Positions 1-8,281 of a stretch of 64,000 nt of DNA are shown in pieces. Where the stretch lies: contig DZAX01000001.1 in NCBI GenBank assembly GCA_022729705.1, forward strand, positions 94,942-158,941. The letters run 5' to 3'. The first letter of the stretch is position 1; every line of letters begins with the position of its first letter. The position numbers were made by a program, and so were the translations under genes. Under the pieces are notes generated by a model. The model had not been told where the DNA came from. It did not search any database and saw nothing but the letters and a program-made list of their open reading frames with translations. The stretch is from Helicobacter cetorum. Its GTDB lineage: Bacteria; Campylobacterota; Campylobacteria; Campylobacterales; UBA6016.

Positions 1-1
1 A

Positions 2-79
2 ACGATGTACGCATTTTCAAATAGCATACCAGAACAAGCAAAATTACAACAACTGAGATCGACAAATGCGACTAACTAA
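2..79 (+). CDS. Possible 3' end of a gene cut by the window edge
   Basis: One frame is open from the first bases to a TAA at 77-79 and would overlap the start of mntA by 14 bases. It encodes only about 25 residues with no recognisable motif. An overlap of this kind is common between co-transcribed genes, so it may be the tail of an upstream gene, but an open frame this short can occur by chance. Confidence 0.2.
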   Translation, partial: TMYAFSNSIPEQAKLQQLRSTNATN

Positions 80-356
80 TTTTGAGGTAACAACAATCAA
101 AAAAGTCTTTACAGAGATTTTTGGCGAGGGAAAAATCTATCTTTTTGGCTCCCGCGTAGACGATGGCAAAAGAGGTGGAGATATAGATCTTTATCTATGC
201 CCAAAAAACGAGTTTGAGGATATAAGAGAGAAAAAAATAGAGTTTTTGATTAGGCTGGACGAGTGTATAGGCGAGCAAAAAATAGATGTTGTGATAGCAA
301 AAGATAAAAATAGACTTATAGAAAAAGAGGCTATAAGGGATGGGGTGGAGCTGTGA
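66..356 (+). CDS. mntA: MntA-type minimal nucleotidyltransferase antitoxin
   Basis: A 96-residue minimal nucleotidyltransferase. The signature Gly28-Ser29 is followed nine residues later by Asp39-x-Asp41 (GS-X9-DxD; the family usually has X10), and Asp74 in KIDVVI is the third metal-binding carboxylate. In the known HepT/MntA family the MNT protein neutralises the HEPN RNase by transferring AMP groups to a Tyr next to its active-site His. The partner here has that Tyr, so the same mechanism is inferred. The next gene overlaps by 4 bases (GTGA), which implies translational coupling. The Shine-Dalgarno sequence is weak. Confidence 0.85.
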   Translation: MRLTNFEVTTIKKVFTEIFGEGKIYLFGSRVDDGKRGGDIDLYLCPKNEFEDIREKKIEFLIRLDECIGEQKIDVVIAKDKNRLIEKEAIRDGVEL

Positions 357-844
357 ATAAAAAGATAGAAACACTAGTAGAAAAACTATACGAATGCAAC
401 CAACACAAACAAAAAATAGAGCAAGCCGCAAAACGGCTTGAATCGCTAATGCCACTTGATATATTGCGATATGAAAAACTTAGTATCGAAGAGGGAAGCT
501 TTATAGACCAGATGATTTTCAGATTTTCCAAGCTTCAAGACACGATGGGCGAAAAACTCTTTCCAACCCTGCTAGAGATATTCGGCGAAGAGGTAAAAAG
601 CAAATCATTTATCGATAGGCTAAATCGTATAGAAGAGCTTGGCATTGTCGATAAAAACGAGTGGATGCGCCTTAGAAGAGATAGAAATGAGATAGCGCAT
701 GAATACTCATTTAATAAAGACGAAGTGGTTTTGGGGATAAATTCTATCTATCAAGCGCAAAATAGACTACTAGCCATTTATGCCGCTTTCTATCAATACT
801 GCTGTGAAAAACTGGATTTTGTGAGAGAGTCTGAGGTTTTATAA
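353..844 (+). CDS. hepT: HepT-like HEPN-domain RNase toxin
   Basis: A 163-residue, mostly helical protein. The HEPN catalytic motif is intact as Arg111-X4-His116-X-Tyr118 (RNEIAHEY). In characterised pairs the Arg and His cleave RNA and the Tyr is the site of AMPylation by MntA. The GTG start overlaps the mntA stop. At 163 residues it is somewhat longer than many HepT proteins and carries an N-terminal helical stretch of about 50 residues; that places it near the HI0074-like substrate-binding members. The gene ends in a good intrinsic terminator at 847-878. Toxicity is inferred from the family, not seen. Confidence 0.8.
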   Translation: MNKKIETLVEKLYECNQHKQKIEQAAKRLESLMPLDILRYEKLSIEEGSFIDQMIFRFSKLQDTMGEKLFPTLLEIFGEEVKSKSFIDRLNRIEELGIVDKNEWMRLRRDRNEIAHEYSFNKDEVVLGINSIYQAQNRLLAIYAAFYQYCCEKLDFVRESEVL

Positions 845-846
845 AG

Positions 847-878
847 AGCCGCCAAGATTGCGGCGGCTTTGCTTTTTT
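847..878 (+). terminator. Rho-independent terminator after hepT
   Basis: The arm AGCCGCC (847-853) pairs perfectly with GGCGGCT (862-868) across an 8-nt loop, and a run of six T follows at 873-878. It lies between hepT and the convergent oxidoreductase gene. Confidence 0.8.
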
Positions 879-886
879 GGCTCAGT

Positions 887-2257
887 TTAGCTTTGACAAT
901 CGTAGATTTTTTTGTCAATTATCTCTGCGGCTTTTACTATGGGGTATGCTGTTGGCGGTGCTGTTAGCAGTGGGTGTGTGGCAACCTGTAGATTTAACAG
1001 ACTATAAACGCTCATTTTATTTTCAATAATTAATCCAATGACGTTTATCATCTCGCCCGCACTTACTCCTCCGCTTACTTGTCCGCCAATGACTGTGCCG
1101 CTTCGTCTTGCGGCTATAAGTTTTACGATTTGTTTTTCGCAACCAGGTATGGCTTGAGGATGTTTATCTATTCCCTCAAAATATCCGGTAACGATGTCTA
1201 TATTTTCCCTTATAGCCTCTTCTTCGGTAACGCCGGCTGAGGCAAAAGTCCTTGTTCCTATGACGGTGGAAAAAATCGCGATAGTGCCGCTAAAGCCTTT
1301 GATATATTCGATTTTATACATCGAAGTTGCGCAAATTCTAGCTTCTGCGGTTGAGGTTGAAGCTAGCATTACATTTGAGGTTTTGCGAGTGATAAAGTGC
1401 TGCTTAGAGGAGCAATCGCCGACCGCATAGACGTCTGCTATCTCTGTTCTCATGTATTCATCTACCCATATTCCGCCTTTTTTGCCAAGCCTGACACCTA
1501 ATTTTGCGGCAAGTTTTGTATCTGGATGATAACCTATACCAAGTATTACGAAGTCGCTATCTATTATCATTCCGCTTTCTGTTTTCACACCTGTGGTTTT
1601 ATCAAGGTTGCATAAAATTTCGGATACTTTTTCACGGTTTAGTAGTCTGATACCTTTTTGGGTAATAATATTTTCAGCATCTTTTGAAAACTCTTTGTCT
1701 AAAGCGTTTTGCAATACTCTATCTTGTTCACCGATAATCGTTACTTCTTTGCCGCAATCTGCTAGCTCTACGGCGACTTCTATGCCGATAAACCCAGTGC
1801 CTATTACGACCACTTTTTTATGCTCTTTGAGCGCTTCTTTTAGACGATCTATTTCGCCTCTATCTTTTGGCACCGTATATACGCCGCACGAGTGAATACC
1901 GCCTAAAGAATTTGGTATATTTGGAATTGAGCCTGTTGCGAATACTAATTTGTCATATTTATAGCTTGCGCCGTCTTTGCCTTTTGCGATTTTGGCGCAA
2001 AAATCAACGTCTATTATTTCGTCAAAAATGAGCTCTACGCCGCTATCTGTTATTTTGTTTACAGGAACAATGTTTTTATTTGAATCGCCAAGAGTTTCTC
2101 CAAAAATGTATGGTATCGCACAAGGCACAAGCGCATCTTTGTTGATTCTTGCAATCGCTACTTTTTTGTCGCGATAGTAGCTTTTTGCCGTAGTTGCCAC
2201 AATCATACCGGCAGGTCCGCCACCAATAACCAAAATGTCAAACTCTAAAGCTTGCAT
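887..2257 (-). CDS. Class III pyridine nucleotide-disulfide oxidoreductase (NADH oxidase / CoA-disulfide reductase-like)
   Basis: A 456-residue flavoprotein. The FAD Rossmann motif GGGPAG is at 12-17, a second nucleotide-binding GxGxxG (IGTGFIGIE) at about 153, and the FAD-closing motif VYAVGD near 280. Cys46 in VPCAIPY sits where class III enzymes (CoA-disulfide reductase, NADH oxidase, NAD(P)H:sulfur oxidoreductase) carry their single redox-active Cys. The likely reaction is NAD(P)H-dependent reduction of a disulfide, persulfide or oxygen; the substrate cannot be told from sequence. In a sulfur-oxidising relative, sulfur or CoA-persulfide reduction is plausible. Monocistronic, with AGGAG at 2264-2268 before the ATG. 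Confidence 0.8.
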   Translation of the reverse strand: MQALEFDILVIGGGPAGMIVATTAKSYYRDKKVAIARINKDALVPCAIPYIFGETLGDSNKNIVPVNKITDSGVELIFDEIIDVDFCAKIAKGKDGASYKYDKLVFATGSIPNIPNSLGGIHSCGVYTVPKDRGEIDRLKEALKEHKKVVVIGTGFIGIEVAVELADCGKEVTIIGEQDRVLQNALDKEFSKDAENIITQKGIRLLNREKVSEILCNLDKTTGVKTESGMIIDSDFVILGIGYHPDTKLAAKLGVRLGKKGGIWVDEYMRTEIADVYAVGDCSSKQHFITRKTSNVMLASTSTAEARICATSMYKIEYIKGFSGTIAIFSTVIGTRTFASAGVTEEEAIRENIDIVTGYFEGIDKHPQAIPGCEKQIVKLIAARRSGTVIGGQVSGGVSAGEMINVIGLIIENKMSVYSLLNLQVATHPLLTAPPTAYPIVKAAEIIDKKIYDCQS

Positions 2258-2263
2258 ATATTA

Positions 2264-2287
2264 CTCCTGTTTATTAAGATTATTATA
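2264..2287 (-). promoter_or_regulatory. Promoter -10 and RBS of the oxidoreductase gene
   Basis: On the minus strand a perfect TATAAT (2282-2287) lies about 25 bases upstream of the ATG, with AGGAG at 2264-2268. No convincing -35 box is visible, which is normal for the sigma-70 promoters of this phylum. Confidence 0.4.
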
Positions 2288-2396
2288 TTGTAGCAATTTA
2301 AAGATTATATGTCCAGATAAATGTTCAAATTCTACCCTAATTTTTCATGATATTTTTGCTAGTTTCAATCTTATGAGTTGTTCGTATCTACAAAAG

Positions 2397-3356
2397 CTAT
2401 AAGTAAGATTGAGTAGCCCTAATAGTCCCTTGCTTTTTATTTCCCGCCAACCTTACAGCCTCTTTTACCGCATTCTCATAACTTTTCGTACTAGCAGAGA
2501 GCGTATAGGCTATATCAAAAGCCGTCCCGTGATCTACCGAGGTTCTGATGATTGGAAGTCCGAGGCTTACGTTTATCGACTCGTCAAAGTAGAGCGCTTT
2601 TAGCGGCGCAAGCCCTTGGTCGTGATACATTGCGGCGAACACTTTGAATTTTTCTCTGTTTTTTGGCGTAAACGCTGTATCAGGCGGATATGGACCCTCA
2701 AATATATCTTTGCCTATCTTTTCGTTTGCGGCTTTGATAGCTTCTTTTATCTCTTCGTCTTCGCTTCCAAATACTCCGTCGTCGCCGGCGTGAGGATTGA
2801 AGCCTAGCACGCATACGCTCTCGTAGTCGCCCGCCGTGTGCAGCCTAATCAAAAAATCAGTTATCGGCTCTTTTTTGATTTTTTCGGCTACGTCTTTGAG
2901 CGGTATATGGTCGGTGTAGAGTGCTACAAACATCTCTTCGCAACCTAAAGCCATAATAGCTTTTGTCTCAAACATATCGTTTAGCGCATCAGTGTGACCT
3001 TTGTAACCCACCCCTGCTAGCTCCCACGCTTTTTTGTTGATTGGCAGCGTCACCACTGCGTCCGCTTTGCCGCTTTTGGCGTAACTAACTGCGAGTTTGA
3101 AAGACTTAAACGAAAGTTCGCCGCTTTCTTTGCTTACAACCCCCGGTTTTATAGCGCAATCACTTGCAAAATCAACACACAAAAAATCAAAATCTATCTC
3201 TTCAAGCCCAAGTTCCAATCCCACCGCTTCCATAATCTTTCTAGGTGCGCAATAAATCGGCTCGCATATCTCAAATATCTGCTCATGCGCCTCAAGCGCT
3301 ATTTCAGCTCCTACGCCGTTTATGTCGCCTATGCTAATCGCTATTTTTGGTTTCAA
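2397..3356 (-). CDS. pdxA: 4-hydroxythreonine-4-phosphate dehydrogenase
   Basis: A 319-residue enzyme of the DXP-dependent pyridoxal phosphate pathway. It oxidises and decarboxylates 4-phosphohydroxy-L-threonine to 3-amino-2-oxopropyl phosphate. The N-terminal ISIGDINGVGAEI, the metal-binding His motifs (YKGHTDAL near 120 and MYHDQGLAPLK near 243) and the Pro/Gly-rich IRTSVDHGTAFDIA near the C-terminus are all present. The start overlaps the pdxJ stop by 4 bases, so the two enzymes that act in series in this pathway are translationally coupled, as is usual in Campylobacterota. Confidence 0.95.
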   Translation of the reverse strand: MKPKIAISIGDINGVGAEIALEAHEQIFEICEPIYCAPRKIMEAVGLELGLEEIDFDFLCVDFASDCAIKPGVVSKESGELSFKSFKLAVSYAKSGKADAVVTLPINKKAWELAGVGYKGHTDALNDMFETKAIMALGCEEMFVALYTDHIPLKDVAEKIKKEPITDFLIRLHTAGDYESVCVLGFNPHAGDDGVFGSEDEEIKEAIKAANEKIGKDIFEGPYPPDTAFTPKNREKFKVFAAMYHDQGLAPLKALYFDESINVSLGLPIIRTSVDHGTAFDIAYTLSASTKSYENAVKEAVRLAGNKKQGTIRATQSYL

Positions 3357-4132
3357 ATTATCATCTTTTTCATCTCTTTTATCGCCTCAAGAAGTCCTGT
3401 AAATACGCTTCTTGCTATTATGGATTGTCCTATATTTAACTCTTCTATGGTTTTTATTTTTACTATGTCGCTTACGTTTTGATAGTTTAGTCCGTGTCCC
3501 GCCGCAGTGAAAAGCCCAAGGGCTTGAGCCACATTTGCGCATGATTCTATGCGAGTAAGCTCTTTTTTGAGTTCGCGCAAAAGCTCCTCGGGGCTTAGCT
3601 CCATCTCTTTTATCGCATGATGCGTGAGTTTTAGATTTGAGTGTAGCGACAAAAATAGATTTGAGTATCTACCCGTGTGAAACTCCACCGCATCCGCTCC
3701 GTACTCTTTTGCAAGCGCCACATCCACTTCGTCTGGGTCGATAAAATATGACACGCTAATATTCGCCTCATGAAGCTTTGCGGTTGCCTCCTTAAGAGCT
3801 TCCGCTCTTTTGTAGAGATCAAGTCCGCCCTCGGTCGTCACCTCTTCTCTTTTTTCAGGTACCAAAGTCGCTCTTTGAGGCGCAATGTCGCATATAATAT
3901 CAATGATTGACGGCTCGGAAGAGCACTCGAGATTGACGGGAAGCCTTGACAACCTTCTGATTAGATACGCATCGTCGTCTTGAATATGTCTTCTATCCTC
4001 TCTCAAATGTATCGTAATCTGATCCGCGCCGCCCAAAACGCACGGCAAAAGAGCGTCTATCGGCGATGGGTCGCCGCAACGCCTCGCCTCTCTTAACACC
4101 GCTATGTGGTCGATATTTACGCCAAGTTTCAA
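3353..4132 (-). CDS. pdxJ: Pyridoxine 5'-phosphate synthase
   Basis: A 259-residue TIM-barrel enzyme that condenses 3-amino-2-oxopropyl phosphate (made by PdxA) with 1-deoxy-D-xylulose 5-phosphate to give pyridoxine 5'-phosphate. The N-terminal LGVNIDHIAVLREAR, the TLVPEKREEVTTEGGLDL block near 92-110 and EFHTGRY near 150 are characteristic. The length is normal for the family. First gene of the pdxJ-pdxA operon, divergent from the Ppx/GppA gene across 94 bases. Confidence 0.96.
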   Translation of the reverse strand: MKLGVNIDHIAVLREARRCGDPSPIDALLPCVLGGADQITIHLREDRRHIQDDDAYLIRRLSRLPVNLECSSEPSIIDIICDIAPQRATLVPEKREEVTTEGGLDLYKRAEALKEATAKLHEANISVSYFIDPDEVDVALAKEYGADAVEFHTGRYSNLFLSLHSNLKLTHHAIKEMELSPEELLRELKKELTRIESCANVAQALGLFTAAGHGLNYQNVSDIVKIKTIEELNIGQSIIARSVFTGLLEAIKEMKKMII

Positions 4133-4226
4133 AAAACACCCCCAAAAACTTTTTTGGCAATTCTAGCGCTTATGGCGTATAAACAACCTTTTGCTAAAAT
4201 TCGCATTAAAAAGGTAAAGTTAAAAA

Positions 4227-5141
4227 TTGATAGCTATTGATATGGGCTCAAACACGGTTAGAGCCGCTAAGTATGATTGTAAAACAGGGAACAAAATAGC
4301 CGTCTATGAAAAAATAGTAAAAACAGCGGACAAAACGCACAGCACTGGCGTGATAAACGACGAGGCAAAAGCGAGAGTCGTGGCGGCGCTAGAAGAGATG
4401 AGGCAAAAGCTAGGCGACGACGAGACCACTATTGCGACGGCGACGGCGGTGTATAGAAAAGCCAAAAACGCGCCTGAGTTTTTAAAAGAGCTAGACGAGA
4501 AGTTTAACATCCAAATAAATCTGATAGACGGTGAGACGGAGGCTATGCTAACAGCTTTGGCGGTTGAGAGCGCTATGTCTAAGACGGAAGATGGGATTGA
4601 GAGCTTTTTGCTTGTGGATATAGGCGGCGGCTCCACGGAGATTATCTTCAAAAAAGGCAATAAGCTCACAATGGAGAGCTTTGATGTGGGCATAGTCGCT
4701 ATGGCGCAAAAGTATAGAGGCAGAGACGCTCTTGAAAAAGGCGTAAGAAAAGAGTGCGGCGAGCTAAAAGAGTTTATCAAAGACACGATGTACGCTTTTT
4801 TGAAACCGCAAGTTTTTTGCGCGACCGCTGGTACGCCGACGACGATAGCGGCTCTGAAAATGGGTATGGATTATGAGAGATACGACGGCGAAAAAGTCAA
4901 CGGAGTCACGATAAGCGAGGGCGACGTGGACACGGTGTTTGCCAAGCTTTTGAGAACTAGCGAGAGCGAGAGAGCAAAGCTAGTCGGCGTCGGAAGAGAA
5001 GAGCTGATTATCGCCGGAATTTTGATATTTAAAGAGATTTTTGAGGCTTCCGGTTTTAGAGAGTGCATGGTATTTGACGACGGACTACGGGAGGGAATAG
5101 CCTTTTCGGTCTGCAAGAAACTAGGGATTTTCACAATATAA
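4227..5141 (+). CDS. Ppx/GppA-family phosphatase, short form
   Basis: A 304-residue ASKHA-fold phosphatase. The first phosphate loop IDMGSNTVRAAKYD (4-17), the second phosphate loop DIGGGSTEI (about 132-140) and the adenosine-side GTPTTIAAL are present, while the C-terminal HD-like extension of long exopolyphosphatases is missing. The family hydrolyses polyphosphate and/or (p)ppGpp pentaphosphate; short GppA-like enzymes often do both. The start is TTG at 4227: no ATG lies upstream in frame, and the next in-frame ATG is inside the first phosphate loop. A second, longer paralogue lies at 40223. Confidence 0.85.
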   Translation: MIAIDMGSNTVRAAKYDCKTGNKIAVYEKIVKTADKTHSTGVINDEAKARVVAALEEMRQKLGDDETTIATATAVYRKAKNAPEFLKELDEKFNIQINLIDGETEAMLTALAVESAMSKTEDGIESFLLVDIGGGSTEIIFKKGNKLTMESFDVGIVAMAQKYRGRDALEKGVRKECGELKEFIKDTMYAFLKPQVFCATAGTPTTIAALKMGMDYERYDGEKVNGVTISEGDVDTVFAKLLRTSESERAKLVGVGREELIIAGILIFKEIFEASGFRECMVFDDGLREGIAFSVCKKLGIFTI

Positions 5142-5187
5142 GACAACACATAATAACGCTACGGAAAAAAATTTAAGGAAATTAAAG

Positions 5188-6894
5188 ATGAGCTTAAAAC
5201 TAAACGGCTCGCAAATGGTTGTAGAGGCCATGAGAGCGGAGGGCGTAGATACAGTATTTGGATACCCCGGCGGCGCCGTACTCAATATCTACGACGAAAT
5301 TTGCAAACAAACGCATTTCAAACATATATTAGCAAGACACGAACAGGCCGCCATACATGCGGCGGACGGCTACGCTAGGGCAACCGGCAAAGTCGGAGTT
5401 GCGTTTGTCACAAGCGGTCCGGGATTTACAAACGCTATTACGGGCATAGCCACGGCGTATACAGACTCTATTCCAATGGTTGTCATCAGCGGACAAGTGC
5501 CAATATCGCTTATCGGTACGGACGCTTTTCAAGAGATAGACGCTGTTGGTATATCAAGACCGTGTTCAAAACACAACTATCTTGTAAAGTCAATAGACGA
5601 GCTATCCCATATCCTGCAAGAGGCGTTTTATATAGCCAGAAGCGGCAGACCGGGACCTGTTCATGTAGATATTCCAAAAGATATTACGGCTACCGTAGGT
5701 ACTTTTTGCAGAAAAGAGAACTTCTCTATGCAAACCTACAAGCCTATTTCAAAAGGTAACCCAAAGCAGATACATAAGGCATTTGAAGCGATAAAAGAGG
5801 CGCTGAGACCGATGCTGTATATCGGCGGCGGTGTTATACTTTCAGAAGCCGTAAAAGAGATGAGAGAGTTTGTGACTCTCACGGGTGCGCCTTGCGTTGA
5901 GACATTGATGGCTAGGGGCGTTATGAGTGCTGGTGATTCTCAACTTATTGGCATGCTTGGTATGCACGGAAGTTATGCCGCCAATATGGGGATGAGCGAG
6001 GCTGACCTTATCGTCTCTTTTGGAGCTAGATTTGACGATAGAGTCACGGGCAAACTAAGCGAATTTGCCAAAAACGCTCAAATCATACACATAGACGTTG
6101 ACCCAAGCTCAATAGCAAAACTTGTAAACGTACACTTTCCGATAGTCGGAGATTTGAAACTTGTACTTACAGAACTAAACGAGATGCTAAGACGAGACGG
6201 CTTTGACAAAGAGAAATTAAAACATTGGAGAGAGCTAATCAAGAGATTTGACGAGCTTCACCCGCTTGATAAGACGTACAAAGAGGACGGCAAAACGCTA
6301 AAACCTCAGACGATTATCAAAAAAATGGGCGCAATGCTTCCAAAAGACACGATTGTGGCGACTGATGTTGGTCAACACCAGATGTGGGCGGCGCAGTTTT
6401 TCCCTTTTTATGAGCCTAGGCAGTTGGTAACTAGCGGCGGACTTGGCACTATGGGCTTTGGCTTTCCGGCGGCGATGGGGGCTAAGATGGCGTATCCCGA
6501 TAGAGTAGTCGTTAATATCACAGGGGATGGCTCCATACAGATGAATATCCAAGAGATGATGACCGCAACAGAACACGGGCTAAACGTCATAAACGTCATA
6601 CTAAACAACAACTATCTTGGCATGGTGAGACAGTGGCAGACTTTTTTCTATGAGAAGAGATACTCAGCCGTTGACCTCGCTATGCAACCCGATTTTGTAA
6701 AGCTTGCCGACGCTTTTGGCGCAAAAGGGTATAGAGTGGATAGCTATGAGGCGTTTGAAGAGGCTCTAAAAGAAGCGGTTACGCTCAAAGTTCCGGTTCT
6801 TATCGACGTGGTTATCGATAGATTAGAAAACGTGCTTCCGATGGTTCCGACCGGCGGCGCCCTGTACAATATGATGTTGGAGCTAAAGGAGTAA
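5188..6894 (+). CDS. ilvB: Acetolactate synthase, catalytic large subunit
   Basis: A 568-residue thiamine diphosphate enzyme catalysing the first common step of valine, leucine and isoleucine synthesis, pyruvate to 2-acetolactate or 2-aceto-2-hydroxybutyrate. Catalytic Glu52 is in RHEQAAIHAADGYAR, the FAD/central domain follows, and the ThDP motif runs from GDGSIQMN to NNNYLGMVRQWQ near 450-480. AAGGAAAT lies just before the ATG. Only four bases separate it from the regulatory subunit gene ilvN, forming the usual ilvBN pair. Confidence 0.96.
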   Translation: MSLKLNGSQMVVEAMRAEGVDTVFGYPGGAVLNIYDEICKQTHFKHILARHEQAAIHAADGYARATGKVGVAFVTSGPGFTNAITGIATAYTDSIPMVVISGQVPISLIGTDAFQEIDAVGISRPCSKHNYLVKSIDELSHILQEAFYIARSGRPGPVHVDIPKDITATVGTFCRKENFSMQTYKPISKGNPKQIHKAFEAIKEALRPMLYIGGGVILSEAVKEMREFVTLTGAPCVETLMARGVMSAGDSQLIGMLGMHGSYAANMGMSEADLIVSFGARFDDRVTGKLSEFAKNAQIIHIDVDPSSIAKLVNVHFPIVGDLKLVLTELNEMLRRDGFDKEKLKHWRELIKRFDELHPLDKTYKEDGKTLKPQTIIKKMGAMLPKDTIVATDVGQHQMWAAQFFPFYEPRQLVTSGGLGTMGFGFPAAMGAKMAYPDRVVVNITGDGSIQMNIQEMMTATEHGLNVINVILNNNYLGMVRQWQTFFYEKRYSAVDLAMQPDFVKLADAFGAKGYRVDSYEAFEEALKEAVTLKVPVLIDVVIDRLENVLPMVPTGGALYNMMLELKE

Positions 6895-6898
6895 GACA

Positions 6899-7366
6899 AT
6901 GATAGAGAGACGAATAATATCTGTTGAAGTAGTCAACGAACACGGCGTACTCGCCCGTATAGCCGGGCTTTTTGCCGGACGTGGATATAATATAGAGACG
7001 CTCACAGTAGCGCCGATGCCGGGAAGTAACCTATCAAGAGTGACGATAGAGACAAGCGGCAACAAAAGAGTGTTGGAGCAGATAGTAAAACAGCTTCACA
7101 AGCTAATCTCTACATACAAAGTCATAGAGCATGAAGAGATGGTGGAAAAAGAGATGGTGTTGGTCAAAATCCCCTCCTCTGGTTCACTCTCCGACATAGA
7201 AGCTTTATCATCGGCGTATAACGGTAAAATCGTAGACGCTACGGATGATTGCGTAATCGTCATGGCGGCGGATGAGCCAAAGAGAATTGAGGGGTTTTTG
7301 AAATCAGTCAAGAAGTTTTCGCCAAAAGAGATAGTAAGAGGCGGGATAGTCGCTATAGAGAAATAA
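6899..7366 (+). CDS. ilvN: Acetolactate synthase, regulatory small subunit
   Basis: A 155-residue protein with an N-terminal ACT domain (VEVVNEHGVLARIAGLF, about 9-25) and the small-subunit C-terminal domain. It binds the large subunit and confers valine feedback inhibition. It directly follows ilvB. Its stop codon abuts the first copy of the family A hairpin repeat. Some annotations name this subunit ilvH; the distinction cannot be made from sequence. Confidence 0.95.
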   Translation: MIERRIISVEVVNEHGVLARIAGLFAGRGYNIETLTVAPMPGSNLSRVTIETSGNKRVLEQIVKQLHKLISTYKVIEHEEMVEKEMVLVKIPSSGSLSDIEALSSAYNGKIVDATDDCVIVMAADEPKRIEGFLKSVKKFSPKEIVRGGIVAIEK

Positions 7367-7439
7367 GAGCGGCAAGCCGCGAGAGCCGTCTGCTGAAGAC
7401 CTCGTTTTGGGCTTTGCCTAAAACGTGAGAATTAATTAG
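7367..7439 (+). repeat. Family A three-hairpin repeat, copy 1
   Basis: Begins at the base after the ilvN stop. It holds three hairpins in series: GCGGC-AA-GCCGC, then GTCT with a 5-nt loop and AGAC, then a 10-bp stem CGTTTTGGGC with loop TTT and one G-T wobble. It ends in an unpaired GTGAGAATTAA tail. Similar copies lie at 56222-56293 and, reversed, at 61900-61971. Each follows a stop codon in the sense orientation. There is no T-run, so this is not a standard intrinsic terminator. Confidence 0.8.
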
Positions 7440-7465
7440 GTAAAAAGTAACTAAAGGTATTTCTA

Positions 7466-8281
7466 ATGTGGATTAAAAAGTTTATTTTACCATTGAGTCT
7501 AGCCTCCGCGCTTTTGCTTACCGGATGTACGCCGACTACAAAAAGCGGTGCCCTCGGCACACAAAGAAGCCAGTTTATGCTTATTTCAAGCGAACAAGCT
7601 TTTGGTAACGGAAATACATATTATTTTGACGAAGTCAAAAATGCGGATAAAAACAGTACTCTAAATCCCAATAAGGCGCAAACACAGAGGCTAAGAACTA
7701 TAGCCTCAAAGCTAATACCACAAACAAAAGTGTTTAGAGACGACGCACCCTCTTGGAAGTGGGAGGTAAACGTCATGAAGTCCAAAGATATAAACGCTTA
7801 TTGCGCCGGACAAGGCAAGATAATGTTTTATACGGGGATTTTGGAGAAAGTGACTATCACAGATGATGAAATAGCCGCCGTCATGGGGCATGAGATAGCG
7901 CACGCGCTAAGAGAGCACTCCAGAGAGCGAATGAGCCAAGCCTACGCCCAAAATCTAGGACTCTCTCTGGCGGGAGCCCTCACAAAAAGCGACGGACTCA
8001 CTATGCAAGTAGCGTCAAAGCTAGCTGAACTGGCTATTACGCTTCCATACAGCAGAGAACACGAGAGAGAAGCGGACAAGATGGGACTTGAACTAATGGC
8101 GAGAGCTGGATACGACCCAAATGCTGCGATAAAACTATGGGAGAAAATGGCAAAACTTGAATCCGCAAAAACGCCGGAATTTCTCTCAACCCACCCGTCA
8201 AACCAGACAAGAATCAACGACATGAAAGGCTACCTAAACGTAGCAAATACACTTTACAAAGAAGCAAAAGGCATAAAATGA
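7466..8281 (+). CDS. M48-family metalloprotease, outer-membrane or periplasmic lipoprotein (LoiP/YggG-like)
   Basis: A 271-residue protein. A lipoprotein signal ends in LLLTG-Cys21, so the mature protein should be lipid-anchored in the envelope. The zinc site is complete: His142-Glu143-x-x-His146 (HEIAH), with the third ligand Glu202 in READKMG. Family members degrade misfolded or unassembled envelope proteins. The residues after Cys21 (Thr, Pro) are not an inner-membrane retention signal, which suggests outer-membrane sorting if E. coli rules apply. It overlaps lpxD by 4 bases, linking it to envelope biogenesis. Confidence 0.88.
   Translation: MWIKKFILPLSLASALLLTGCTPTTKSGALGTQRSQFMLISSEQAFGNGNTYYFDEVKNADKNSTLNPNKAQTQRLRTIASKLIPQTKVFRDDAPSWKWEVNVMKSKDINAYCAGQGKIMFYTGILEKVTITDDEIAAVMGHEIAHALREHSRERMSQAYAQNLGLSLAGALTKSDGLTMQVASKLAELAITLPYSREHEREADKMGLELMARAGYDPNAAIKLWEKMAKLESAKTPEFLSTHPSNQTRINDMKGYLNVANTLYKEAKGIK

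Noticed and set aside
847-878. The hepT terminator as another member of repeat family A or B
   Set aside because: It has a T-run and an 8-nt loop and shares no flanking sequence with the repeats; it is an ordinary intrinsic terminator.
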